Below the pieces are notes generated by a model that made no database searches, had not been told where the DNA came from, and saw only the letters and a list, made by a program, of their open reading frames with translations. This document shows, in pieces, positions 1 through 6,224 of a DNA stretch of 10,635 bases; position 1 is the stretch's first letter, and each line of letters opens with the position of its first letter. The stretch covers positions 1 to 10,635 of the forward strand of contig JAFGJR010000226.1 in the NCBI GenBank assembly GCA_016928975.1. The letters are read 5' to 3'. The position numbers and the translations under genes were made by a program. The DNA is from Sedimentisphaerales bacterium. Its GTDB lineage: Bacteria > Planctomycetota > Phycisphaerae > Sedimentisphaerales > SG8-4.

Positions 1-39
1 CCGCGTCCTTCCCGCAGCCTTCATCCAACAACCCGTCGA

Positions 40-1257
40 TCAAGATGGCGTCCCTCCTACCCCCATGTACTCCGCCGGACGGTTACGGAAATACACGTGC
101 GGGTAAATCGCCGAAAGGGTGTTCGTGCATTTTCCGAGAATCATGTCAATCTGCGTTTTGTGGTCTGCTGACAAACGGGATTTCATCCGCTTCAGAGCGA
201 CGGTGTCGTAATCGCCGAAATGAAAGATCCGAAAATCGCCAAGATGACTGATGGCTTCGGCGAGTCGAGTGAAGATGGCTGGTTCGTCCGACTCGGCGTC
301 GGCCCAGAATGAATGGAAGACCTCGTGGCCGTCAGAAACGATTAACGCTCCTATCAAATAGTAAAAGTTGCGATCCGGAAGTCCTTCGATGTCCAGATAC
401 ACCTGTGTCTTTGCCTGGGGAAGCGTTGGAGTGCCGTGGATGTAGACGGTGTTCTCCCGGATGGCGAGAGCTTGCAGGGCAAAATGGTGGGGCTTGGCTG
501 GGTGTTTCGCACGCCTGGGAGTTCGTCTTGGTCTGAACGTGTAGGAAAGCTGGTTGACAGTGAAGATACCCTTGCTGCGGAGTTTCTGGCGCTCCTTCTC
601 GCTCATGCTGGCCAGCAGGCTGAGGTCATCTTTCTCGATTGCCTTCTGTCGGCACCGTGTCTGGAATTCACACTCGCCGCAACGTCGATTCAGCACAAGG
701 TCGGGCGGCGAAGAACCGGAGAGCACAGTACACATCTTCTCGATGCGATTGCGAACCTCGCCCATCAGGCCCGAAGTCTTCACCTTGAGCGTGGCGTGGT
801 TGTCGCCGTGGATGATCTTGGCGAGACTCACCTTGCGTCCGAGCACTTCGGAGAGCACCAGCGCATCGAACGCGAGCAGCAGCTTATCGTCCTTGCTGAG
901 CTTGTTGGTGAACACGAAACGAACGGGAATGAACTGGGCGGGCTTGCCTCGGCTTTCGGAGGGCACGCGTTCCACTGCGTGCAGGCGGGACTCCAGATCC
1001 TGTGTCTGTGCCAACAGGTCCACGACCAGACGCCATTTGGCTGACTTTGGGTTCTGTGGTGCCGGCGGGGCCATGACACACTCATTCTGGGGTATGCCCT
1101 CAAGCAAGTGTTTAGTGGCCTCGCTGCGGTAGGACTCGTTTTGAGTCCACACCCAGTGCGCGTAGGCGTTTTCGTCACCTGCTTCGCCTTGCGACCGCAG
1201 CCAGCATTTCGTGGGGCACTTGAGATAAGCTTCGAAGAGGTGGGATGTGATCGTCAT
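40..1257 (-). CDS. TM0106-family RecB-like nuclease, C-terminally truncated
   Basis: 405 residues. The N-terminus (F8-x-AYLKCPTKCWLRS) and the cysteine group near 193-202 (CGECEFQTRC) match the Cas4/RecB-like part of the TM0106 family, where such cysteines are expected to bind an Fe-S cluster. A linker (about 211-250) with a basic FRPRRTPRR stretch follows. An RNase H-like domain then starts at about 285, with motif I DIEG (289-292) and motif II FHFGDYD (345-351). In the family this domain continues past 'VYF' for roughly 80 residues to a YNxxDCxA-type acidic motif. Here the frame runs into RNRPAEYMGVGGTPS (391-405) and stops, so the last catalytic acid is missing. The start is well supported: AAGGAGG lies 8 bases before the ATG. 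It begins 68 bases after the VOC reading frame ends, so it may be read through from that operon. Family assignment is firm; biological role is unknown, and activity of the RNase H domain is doubtful. Confidence 0.8.
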   Translation of the reverse strand: MTITSHLFEAYLKCPTKCWLRSQGEAGDENAYAHWVWTQNESYRSEATKHLLEGIPQNECVMAPPAPQNPKSAKWRLVVDLLAQTQDLESRLHAVERVPSESRGKPAQFIPVRFVFTNKLSKDDKLLLAFDALVLSEVLGRKVSLAKIIHGDNHATLKVKTSGLMGEVRNRIEKMCTVLSGSSPPDLVLNRRCGECEFQTRCRQKAIEKDDLSLLASMSEKERQKLRSKGIFTVNQLSYTFRPRRTPRRAKHPAKPHHFALQALAIRENTVYIHGTPTLPQAKTQVYLDIEGLPDRNFYYLIGALIVSDGHEVFHSFWADAESDEPAIFTRLAEAISHLGDFRIFHFGDYDTVALKRMKSRLSADHKTQIDMILGKCTNTLSAIYPHVYFRNRPAEYMGVGGTPS

Positions 1258-1325
1258 GTGTGGAACCTCCTTCTCCTTGCGGGCGTGCCAAGCTCAAGAC
1301 TCAGTCGTTGTCACGGACGGGCGAC

Positions 1326-1689
1326 TCACATCGGTTCTTTGAACTTGGCGTTGTGCGGCCAGATTTCGGATTCGGGGCGGTCGAACTGGAGGAACTCGAT
1401 GGGGGCGCCGTGATCGACAATGAAGGCGACGGTCACGCCTTCGGTGGGACTGGATCAGGACTTCCTTGCCGGCGAGTGCAGCCTTCGGGTCGTCCACGAC
1501 GAAGGCCACGTGCGGGACGGTCTTGACGAATTCCGGCAAGGGGCAGTCGGGGTGGAATTTCACCCACTCCACGCCGTAGGGGCTCTCAAAGTATCCCGAG
1601 GCATACATCTTGTACTTCTCGCTGTAGTCCTCGCGCGGCAAAGGCCTGTCCGTCGGGATGCCCACGTGATGGTATCGCAGTTGAGCCAC
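1326..1689 (-). CDS. VOC (glyoxalase-fold) family protein with apparent frameshift
   Basis: The frame opens with a GTG one base after the TGA of the enolase-superfamily gene, with GGAG about 7 bases upstream, so translation is probably coupled. The first 77 or so residues (MAQLRYHHVGIPT at the start, later TVPHVAFVVDDPKAAL) look like a vicinal-oxygen-chelate fold, whose metal sites typically use His and Glu; HH at 7-8 is a candidate. After GKEVLIQ the frame turns into arginine-rich nonsense and would end at 1294. Shifting by one base near 1448-1452 restores PTEGVTVAFIVDHGAPIEFL and ends at a TGA at 1326. The total span of 364 bases is 3x121+1, consistent with one extra base (or two lost). The restored protein would have about 120 residues, a plausible length. 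Substrate unknown; the operon suggests a sugar-acid or 2-oxo-acid role. Sequencing error and true pseudogene are both possible. Confidence 0.75.
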
Positions 1690-1690
1690 G

Positions 1691-3073
1691 TCAGCTCCAG
1701 AGGCGGTCGCTGGAGTCGCGGTTGTCCCATTCGCCGGTCGGGGCGAAGCACTCCTCGCCGCGTCTCAGGTGCTGCTTGACGACGTCGAGGTTCAGTTCGA
1801 CGCCCAGTCCCGGCGTATCGGGCACGGCGGCATGACCCTGTTTATGCAGGGGCTTGTCGATGCCGGTGACCAGGTCCTCCCACCAGGAGACGTCGACGGA
1901 ATGGTGCTCCAGGGCGACGAAGTTCTCCGTGGCGGCGGCGCAGTGCACATTGGCCATGAACGAGATGGGCGAGCCGGCGAAGTGCATGGCCATCGGCACG
2001 CCGTGCGTCTCGGCATAGTCCCCGATCTTCTTGGTTTCCAGGATGCCGCCCGCAGTGGCTAAGTCCGGGTGGACCATGTCCACCGCGTGCTGGTCGATCA
2101 GGTCCTTGAAGCCGTCGAGGAGGTAGATGTCCTCGCCGGTCAACGTAGGCACGTTGATCGCCGTGGTGATCTCCTTGAGCGAATCCGTGAATTGCCAGGG
2201 GACCATATCCTCCAGCCAGGCCATCTGGTACGGCTCCAGGGCCTTGCCGAGCCGGATGAAGGTATTGACGTCGAGGGGCCCAAAGTGGTCGGCGGCCAGC
2301 GGGACCTCGTGGCCGACCGTTTTGCGGATCTCCGCGACGACATCGGTCAGAATGCCGATCCCTTTGTCGGTGAGCTGGATTCGCGAGACCGGGGGACGCA
2401 TCGAGCGGGATCGCTCCCAGCCTCTCTCCGGCGGGTTGTTCATCGTCCCCGGCTCGTTGTAGAGCCAGCGCAGCGTCAGGTCCGTCTTGAGGAACGTGAA
2501 GCCCATCTCCATCCGTTTCTTGAGCTTGGCTGCGTAGTCCTGTTTGCTTGTGCCGTCGCCGCTGTCGGCGTACAGGCGCACGCGGTCGCGGTACTTGCCG
2601 CCGAGCAGTTGGTAGACCGGGACGCCGTACGCCTTGCCCGCCAGGTCCCACAGGGCCATTTCGACGCCGGAGACGCCGCCGCCCTGGCGGCCGTGATGGC
2701 CGAACTGGCGGACGGATTTGAACAGGGACTCCACGTTGCAGGGGTTGCGGCCGAGCAGACGACTCTTGAGCATCAACGCGTATTTCTTGCTGCCGCCGTC
2801 GCGGACCTCGCCCCAGCCGGTGATGCCCTCGTTCGTGTCGATGCGAATCAGCGGGACCGTGAACGGAAGACCGGTAATGACCGCGATCCGCAGATCGGTG
2901 ATCTTCAACTGTGACGGCTGCGAGCTGCGGCTGACGCCCTGCGACGCATAAGCAACCTGGTCCTCGACGGAAGCGCCGAGCATGCTCGCCAGGCTCAGGC
3001 CGCCAAGGCCCTTGAGCAGCGAGCGCCGCGAACACGATGAAATCCTGTCCCTATCCGTTCTCTGTTCCAGCAT
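1691..3073 (-). CDS. Tat-exported enolase-superfamily protein (mandelate racemase subgroup), probable acid-sugar dehydratase
   Basis: 460 residues from this start. The Tat signal is SRRSLLKG (RR at 16-17), then a GLGGLSLASMLGA core and an AYA cleavage site ending at 43. The enzyme barrel follows. Putative metal ligands are D262, E288 and E314, and the His-Asp dyad is D337/H364. The intervals 26, 26 and 50 equal those of mandelate racemase (D195, E221, E247, H297), and D337 sits 27 before H364 as D270 does before H297. The second-strand motif is K196-T-D198, not K-x-K, and about 35 extra residues lie between it and D262. Known relatives abstract the alpha proton of a carboxylate and eliminate water or racemise; the substrate cannot be read here. 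ATG at 3073 is preferred over one at 3100 because AAGGG lies 9 bases upstream, while the longer start has no Shine-Dalgarno and lies next to repeat-like DNA. It follows the RraA-like gene by 75 bases. Confidence 0.88.
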   Translation of the reverse strand: MLEQRTDRDRISSCSRRSLLKGLGGLSLASMLGASVEDQVAYASQGVSRSSQPSQLKITDLRIAVITGLPFTVPLIRIDTNEGITGWGEVRDGGSKKYALMLKSRLLGRNPCNVESLFKSVRQFGHHGRQGGGVSGVEMALWDLAGKAYGVPVYQLLGGKYRDRVRLYADSGDGTSKQDYAAKLKKRMEMGFTFLKTDLTLRWLYNEPGTMNNPPERGWERSRSMRPPVSRIQLTDKGIGILTDVVAEIRKTVGHEVPLAADHFGPLDVNTFIRLGKALEPYQMAWLEDMVPWQFTDSLKEITTAINVPTLTGEDIYLLDGFKDLIDQHAVDMVHPDLATAGGILETKKIGDYAETHGVPMAMHFAGSPISFMANVHCAAATENFVALEHHSVDVSWWEDLVTGIDKPLHKQGHAAVPDTPGLGVELNLDVVKQHLRRGEECFAPTGEWDNRDSSDRLWS

Positions 3074-3100
3074 GGTTTGATACCCTTGGACTTGGCTCAT

Positions 3101-3148
3101 TCGAGCTTGTTTCAGATTTCGACATTCAGATTTCGGATTTCTCCCGTG
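3101..3148. repeat. AT-richer spacer with short direct repeats
   Basis: The spacer between the RraA-like gene and the enolase-superfamily gene contains TTCAGATTTCG twice, at 3111-3121 and 3125-3135, followed by a third partial copy (GGATTTC, 3135-3141). It is clearly poorer in GC than both neighbouring genes. The run of 'GATTTCGGATTTC' units resembles filler repeats seen between genes in planctomycete genomes; that comparison is from memory and untested. The repeat character may extend into 3074-3100, which is one reason for choosing the shorter start of the downstream gene. Confidence 0.5.
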
Positions 3149-4117
3149 TTACCAGGTCCTCTTGTCAAGGATTTCCTGGATGGCTTCCTTTGGCACGGGC
3201 AGGTCGTTCATGTTCTCCTTGAGCCAGGCGAGGAAGTCGTTTCGGATCTCCTCGGACCATCGGCCGTCGATCTGGCCGGGTGTGTACTTGCCCTCCTTGA
3301 GGCGCTGATGGCCGAAGCGGTCGCGGAGCATGATGGCCTCGGCGTTCTTGACGACCTTCTCGGCTAGGTGAGCGGGGATGAAGATGACACCTTCCCGCTT
3401 GGCGAGGACCACGTCGCCCGGCAGGCAGATCGCCCGTCCGATGCGGATGGGCACATTGATTCCGGTCAGGGTCATGTCCTGGATGAAGGAGGGGTCCCAG
3501 CCGCGAACGAACGCGTTGAAGCCCTCGATCTCGCCCAGGCCCTCGATGTCGCGGACGGAGCCATCGAAGACGACGCCGTTGCCGCTCTTGGCGTAGATCG
3601 AGTTGCCGAGGTTGTCGCCGATCAGGGTGCCGTCGATGACTTTGCCGAACCCATCGGCGACGTAGACGTCGCCTTTCTGGAGCATGTCAATGGGCCAGGA
3701 GTTGGAGGCCCCGATTCGTCCCTCCGCCTTGCCCTGTTCGTCGATCATCTTCTTCAAATCCGGCCGCGATGGCATGTACTGTGCCGTCAACGCCCGGCCC
3801 ACAATGGGTACGTCCTGGTGCAGGATCTGCCAGTTACCCTCGAACTGATTGCGATAGCCCTCGTTGCGCAGTAGCGCCCAGGCCTCCTCGATGGAGATAT
3901 TCTTCATCCTCCGCAGGATATCGTCGGAGATTTTGGGCCGGCCGTCCGACAGGCGCTCCCCGGTCCAGGTCGCGGTGTACACCTGCACGCGGTCGCTGCA
4001 CGCGATCTTTTGCGCGGCGTAGCCGCCTATCGCCAGGACCAATACCAGCGAAATGAGGACGCAAACCTTGACGGAATTCATGTAGCGGGAATGTGCGCGA
4101 CGAATACTCGTTTCCAT
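3149..4117 (-). CDS. Exported RraA-like / HMG-CHA aldolase family protein
   Basis: 322 residues. A hydrophobic segment (about 18-35, VCVLISLVLVLAIGGYAA) is a signal peptide or membrane anchor. The core (about 65-265) has GDVYVADG (149-156), GDNLGN (167-172) and GVVFDGSVRD (181-190). D168 and R189-D190 form the D-x20-R-D pattern used by class II HMG/CHA aldolases to bind the metal and pyruvate enolate. This favours a lyase over an RNase E inhibitor, as RraA homologues were first described. At 322 residues it is longer than the usual 160-230, with an N-terminal extension and a C-terminal helical tail (DGRWSEEIRNDFLAWLKENM). ATG at 4117 is chosen because AAAGGAG lies 6 bases upstream; a longer frame to 4147 lacks such a site. 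First gene of a probable operon with the enolase-superfamily and VOC genes. Predicted reaction: retro-aldol cleavage or decarboxylation of a 2-oxo acid outside the cytoplasm. Substrate unknown. Confidence 0.85.
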   Translation of the reverse strand: METSIRRAHSRYMNSVKVCVLISLVLVLAIGGYAAQKIACSDRVQVYTATWTGERLSDGRPKISDDILRRMKNISIEEAWALLRNEGYRNQFEGNWQILHQDVPIVGRALTAQYMPSRPDLKKMIDEQGKAEGRIGASNSWPIDMLQKGDVYVADGFGKVIDGTLIGDNLGNSIYAKSGNGVVFDGSVRDIEGLGEIEGFNAFVRGWDPSFIQDMTLTGINVPIRIGRAICLPGDVVLAKREGVIFIPAHLAEKVVKNAEAIMLRDRFGHQRLKEGKYTPGQIDGRWSEEIRNDFLAWLKENMNDLPVPKEAIQEILDKRTW

Positions 4118-4182
4118 AGCGCTCCTTTCATCGCAGGTGGGCGACAACTCGGATCAACGCGCATTCAACAAAACCAGCGTGC

Positions 4183-4211
4183 ATTGTACCGGCCGAGCAT
4201 GTCCCTGTGGA
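4183..4211 (-). promoter_or_regulatory. Candidate sigma70-like promoter of the RraA-enolase-VOC operon
   Basis: On the minus strand TCCACA (4211-4206) and TACAAT (4188-4183) are separated by 17 bases. TACAAT matches the -10 consensus in 5 of 6 positions, TCCACA the -35 in 4 of 6. Transcription would start about 60 bases before the ATG at 4117. This is pattern matching only. Confidence 0.3.
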
Positions 4212-4255
4212 GTCCCTGAGACACTTTTTCGTGTTTGTCGGACGGTGTGTGAGAA

Positions 4256-4386
4256 GTAGCACGGGCATTCTGCCCGTGTGTCCGATGGGCGTCCCGCCCA
4301 TGAAAAGACACGAATATGCAGGGCCAGGCCTGCCCTCGCGGAGCGGGGGATTGGCCTGAGGCTCATGGGCAAGATGCCCGTGCTAC
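4256..4386. repeat. MITE-like palindromic intergenic element
   Basis: Two 23-base arms, 4256-4278 (GTAGCACGGGCATTCTGCCC...) and 4364-4386, are inverted copies of each other with 20 of 23 positions pairing. Each arm is itself a small palindrome (GGGCAT..TGCCC and GGGCAAGATGCCC). Inside lie further self-complementary pieces: GGGCGTCCCGCCC (4288-4300) and GCAGGGCCAGGCCTGCCCT (around 4319-4335). Beyond the arms, GTGTGAGA (about 4247-4254) and its complement TCTCACAC (about 4399-4406) extend the symmetry. There is no open frame of note. It sits between the beta-propeller gene and the RraA operon, so as RNA or DNA it could fold into a large cruciform or terminator-like structure. Similar 'gtagcacgggcat' palindromes are, from memory, widespread in planctomycete intergenic DNA. 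Confidence 0.6.
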
Positions 4387-4463
4387 GGCAAAGTAGGCTC
4401 TCACACGCACTCTCGGATGGGATTACTCTCTACGCTGCAAGGAGTCAAAGGGTGCCCTCCGAC

Positions 4464-5489
4464 TCACCTGAGCAGTTTCCTCCGGAAACCGGCAAGCGCG
4501 ATCATGCCTGATCCGACGAGCGGGAGTGCTGACGGGGCAGGAACCGGAGTGATTTGCGTGCCGTAAATCGAGCCTCCGTCTCGGCAGTCATTCCAAAGGA
4601 CAGTGTTCCCGAAGATGACAGGCATTGTCTGATCGAGTTCATTGTCCGTCAACTGAGTCTGCTGCCCGGTTACCCGATTGTAGGAGAATATATCCCAGTT
4701 GCCGTTGCGGTTGTCCTGCCAGACAACAGTGTCCCCATAGATGTCAGCATAATACTGCGAAGAACTCTCATTCGTGATCCTTCTGGAGGTGTTGGTTGAT
4801 ATGTCGTATAGATAGACGTCGGCGGGCGTGTCAGCATTGTAGGCTATTGTGTCTTCAAAGATGCCTTTGCCAAAGGCATCGCCTTCGTAGATCGTGTAGT
4901 TCTCCCCGGTCTTCGTGTTCACTCCGAACAGTCCTGTTGTTTGATTGGACGCGTTCCTCCTTTGCCAAAAGACATTATCCCCATAAATCTGGGGGTATAT
5001 GTCGTGATTGCTATCGTATGTCAGTCTAACCGTCTGGCTGACCGAACTCCCGGCAAGCGTAGCGCTGTATATTTCCCATTGACCGTCTCGCTTGTCCATC
5101 CATACAACCGTATTGTCGTAAATGGTTGGCCACCACTGGTCGCCGGGTCCGGCAAGCTTAATGAGACCTGAAGCCAGGGAGCCATCCGGATTGATCTGTG
5201 CAGCCCATATATCTCCGTATCCCGCGCTATTCATGTAGGTGACATACGAGGCAGAGATGTCTATCATTGTGTTGGGAGAGACGGCAACATTGTATGTCGC
5301 TCCAGACGAGAGATTCTTGATCTTCACGTAACCATCAGTACCCTTGTACGCGACGTTGTCCCCATAGAAACCAAAATAGCCATCGATTGCGACGTTTGAT
5401 GCAACCTGGAAATTGGTGATAGCTGCATCGGCCGCGTGGAGACCAAACACCATCGCAACGATACCCGAAACCAGCACAGACCTTTTCAT
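4464..5489 (-). CDS. Secreted beta-propeller protein with PEP-CTERM-like sorting tail
   Basis: 341 residues. It has an N-terminal signal peptide (MKRSVLVSGIVAMVFGLHAADA, about 1-22). At least six repeats of the type 'YGDTVVWQDNRNGNWDIYS' follow, at about 42-50, 124-142, 169-178, 211-229, 251-270 and 293-305. Such G-D/N-x-V-x-W repeats with D-x-R-x-G loops are typical of TolB-like beta-propellers. The C-terminus (PVPAPSALPLVGSGMIALAG, then FRRKLLR) has the layout of a PEP-CTERM signal: a short Pro-rich motif, a hydrophobic helix and a basic end. This normally targets proteins for exosortase processing at the cell surface. No enzyme motif is seen, so it is probably structural or ligand-binding. 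GGAGGA lies about 7-8 bases before the ATG. The gene is noticeably poorer in GC than its neighbours (48% in the row 4801-4860 against 65% in 2221-2280), which may mean a different origin. It is flanked by large gaps, so probably transcribed alone. Confidence 0.85.
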   Translation of the reverse strand: MKRSVLVSGIVAMVFGLHAADAAITNFQVASNVAIDGYFGFYGDNVAYKGTDGYVKIKNLSSGATYNVAVSPNTMIDISASYVTYMNSAGYGDIWAAQINPDGSLASGLIKLAGPGDQWWPTIYDNTVVWMDKRDGQWEIYSATLAGSSVSQTVRLTYDSNHDIYPQIYGDNVFWQRRNASNQTTGLFGVNTKTGENYTIYEGDAFGKGIFEDTIAYNADTPADVYLYDISTNTSRRITNESSSQYYADIYGDTVVWQDNRNGNWDIFSYNRVTGQQTQLTDNELDQTMPVIFGNTVLWNDCRDGGSIYGTQITPVPAPSALPLVGSGMIALAGFRRKLLR

Positions 5490-5534
5490 CTTTCTTCCTC
5501 CTACTTTTCTCCATAGAGTTGTACGGACCGTTGT

Positions 5535-5552
5535 GGGCTACGTTCTTAGCCC
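5535..5552 (-). promoter_or_regulatory. Perfect hairpin in the leader of the beta-propeller gene
   Basis: GGGCTA and TAGCCC pair perfectly around a 6-base loop (5541-5546), about 45 bases before the ATG at 5489. A GC-rich stretch with further pairing potential (CGGC-GCAA-GCCG, 5565-5576) lies just upstream. Possibly a structured 5' leader or a protein-binding site; no known RNA family was recognised. Confidence 0.3.
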
Positions 5553-5936
5553 GTGTGCCGACGCCGGCGCAAGCCGACCGAGCCCAATTCGATGACGCAC
5601 AGAGGCAGTGCGCCCGGCGCAGGGATCGCGGCGGGGCACGTTGCTGTCTCATCGTCGTTCCTCCGAGGCCTCAGCCTCCGATAGACGTGTCGCGTGCGCG
5701 CGCACGTTCATCGCTTCAGACTGCCCTGTCGGGAAATGCCCTCCGTAGCCTCCACCTGCTGAGAGTGCGTGAATAATGTGAAATGGCGTTCACGCCTCCG
5801 TTTGTGGTCATGCCACGGGGAGCGTACACGGCCCGCCGGTCCATTGTCAAGAAAAATCCGGCGAGAATTATCGGCTTTCTGCTGAGAATTGGACGCCACT
5901 TGGGCCACAGCATTGGTGCTAGCGATTCCCGTGCAT

Positions 5937-5968
5937 CGCCTGCCCGTTGATCAAGTCGAGGGCAGGCG
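5937..5968. terminator. Stem-loop, possible terminator downstream of the SGNH gene
   Basis: CGCCTGCCC (5937-5945) and GGGCAGGCG (5960-5968) form a perfect 9-bp GC-rich stem with a 14-base loop that itself contains TTGATCAA. It lies about 260 bases past the SGNH hydrolase stop and 50 bases past the gene remnant. No T-run follows on either strand, so it is not a classical intrinsic terminator. Confidence 0.3.
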
Positions 5969-6017
5969 CTGATCGGGGGCGGGAATTCACCTTTCTTTGC
6001 GACCTCACCCACGGGTC

Positions 6018-6116
6018 CTATTCATTCGTCTTGGAGCCGAACACGCGGATGGGGTTGGTCCCGGTGATCATCGAGATCGCAGCGTCGTCCACGCCGGCGT
6101 CGATGTTGGCTCGTCC
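6018..6116 (-). pseudogene. Remnant of a C-terminus, amidohydrolase-like
   Basis: Reading minus, an open stretch of 33 codons runs from just after a TGA (6119-6117) to a TAG (6020-6018). Its sequence GRANIDAGVDDAAISMITGTNPIRVF continues with GSKTNE. A helix, then 'IT-x-x-NP-x-R-x-FG' just before the end, is how many amidohydrolase/metal-dependent TIM-barrel hydrolases finish (compare '...NPARLFG'). There is no start codon or matching protein sequence upstream in this frame, and DNA to 6224 reads as no clear protein. I take it as the tail of a gene whose body was deleted or scrambled before the SGNH gene came to lie next to it. Chance is not excluded with so few codons. Confidence 0.4.
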
Positions 6117-6224
6117 TCAGACCATTGCTCATCTCGGATCAGAGATTGTCGATCTGTGGCCCAATATCTGTATTTGCCAGAGCTCGAAGGTGATTGTCTG
6201 TTCCATCGCGGGTGAATCAGTTCG

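Larger units (their letters stand above)
5490..6224. other. 735-base region without an intact gene
   Basis: No frame here has convincing protein character from end to end. It holds a Shine-Dalgarno for the beta-propeller gene (about 5497-5502) and an 18-base perfect hairpin (5535-5552). It also holds the palindrome CGTGCGC/GCGCACG (5693-5706), a 9-bp stem-loop (5937-5968), and a 33-codon remnant resembling a gene end (6018-6116). The part nearest the beta-propeller gene would be its 5' leader. I find no riboswitch consensus that I know, and no tRNA. Confidence 0.6.

Noticed and set aside
40..1257. Cas4-like protein as a sign of a CRISPR-Cas locus
   Set aside because: The Cas4 resemblance is limited to the RecB-like Fe-S module of the TM0106 family; no cas1, cas2, effector or repeat array is in the window.
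2069..2914. A 281-codon plus-strand frame
   Set aside because: It is antisense to the enolase-superfamily barrel with its catalytic residues; no recognisable motif and no good ribosome binding site.
1842..3035. A 397-codon minus-strand frame overlapping the enolase-superfamily gene
   Set aside because: It is the same DNA read one frame off; the product is Arg/Pro/Gly-rich without motifs.
5490..5660. Possible cyclic-di-GMP or other riboswitch before the beta-propeller gene
   Set aside because: There are GC-rich stems, but the conserved unpaired motifs of riboswitches I know are not present.
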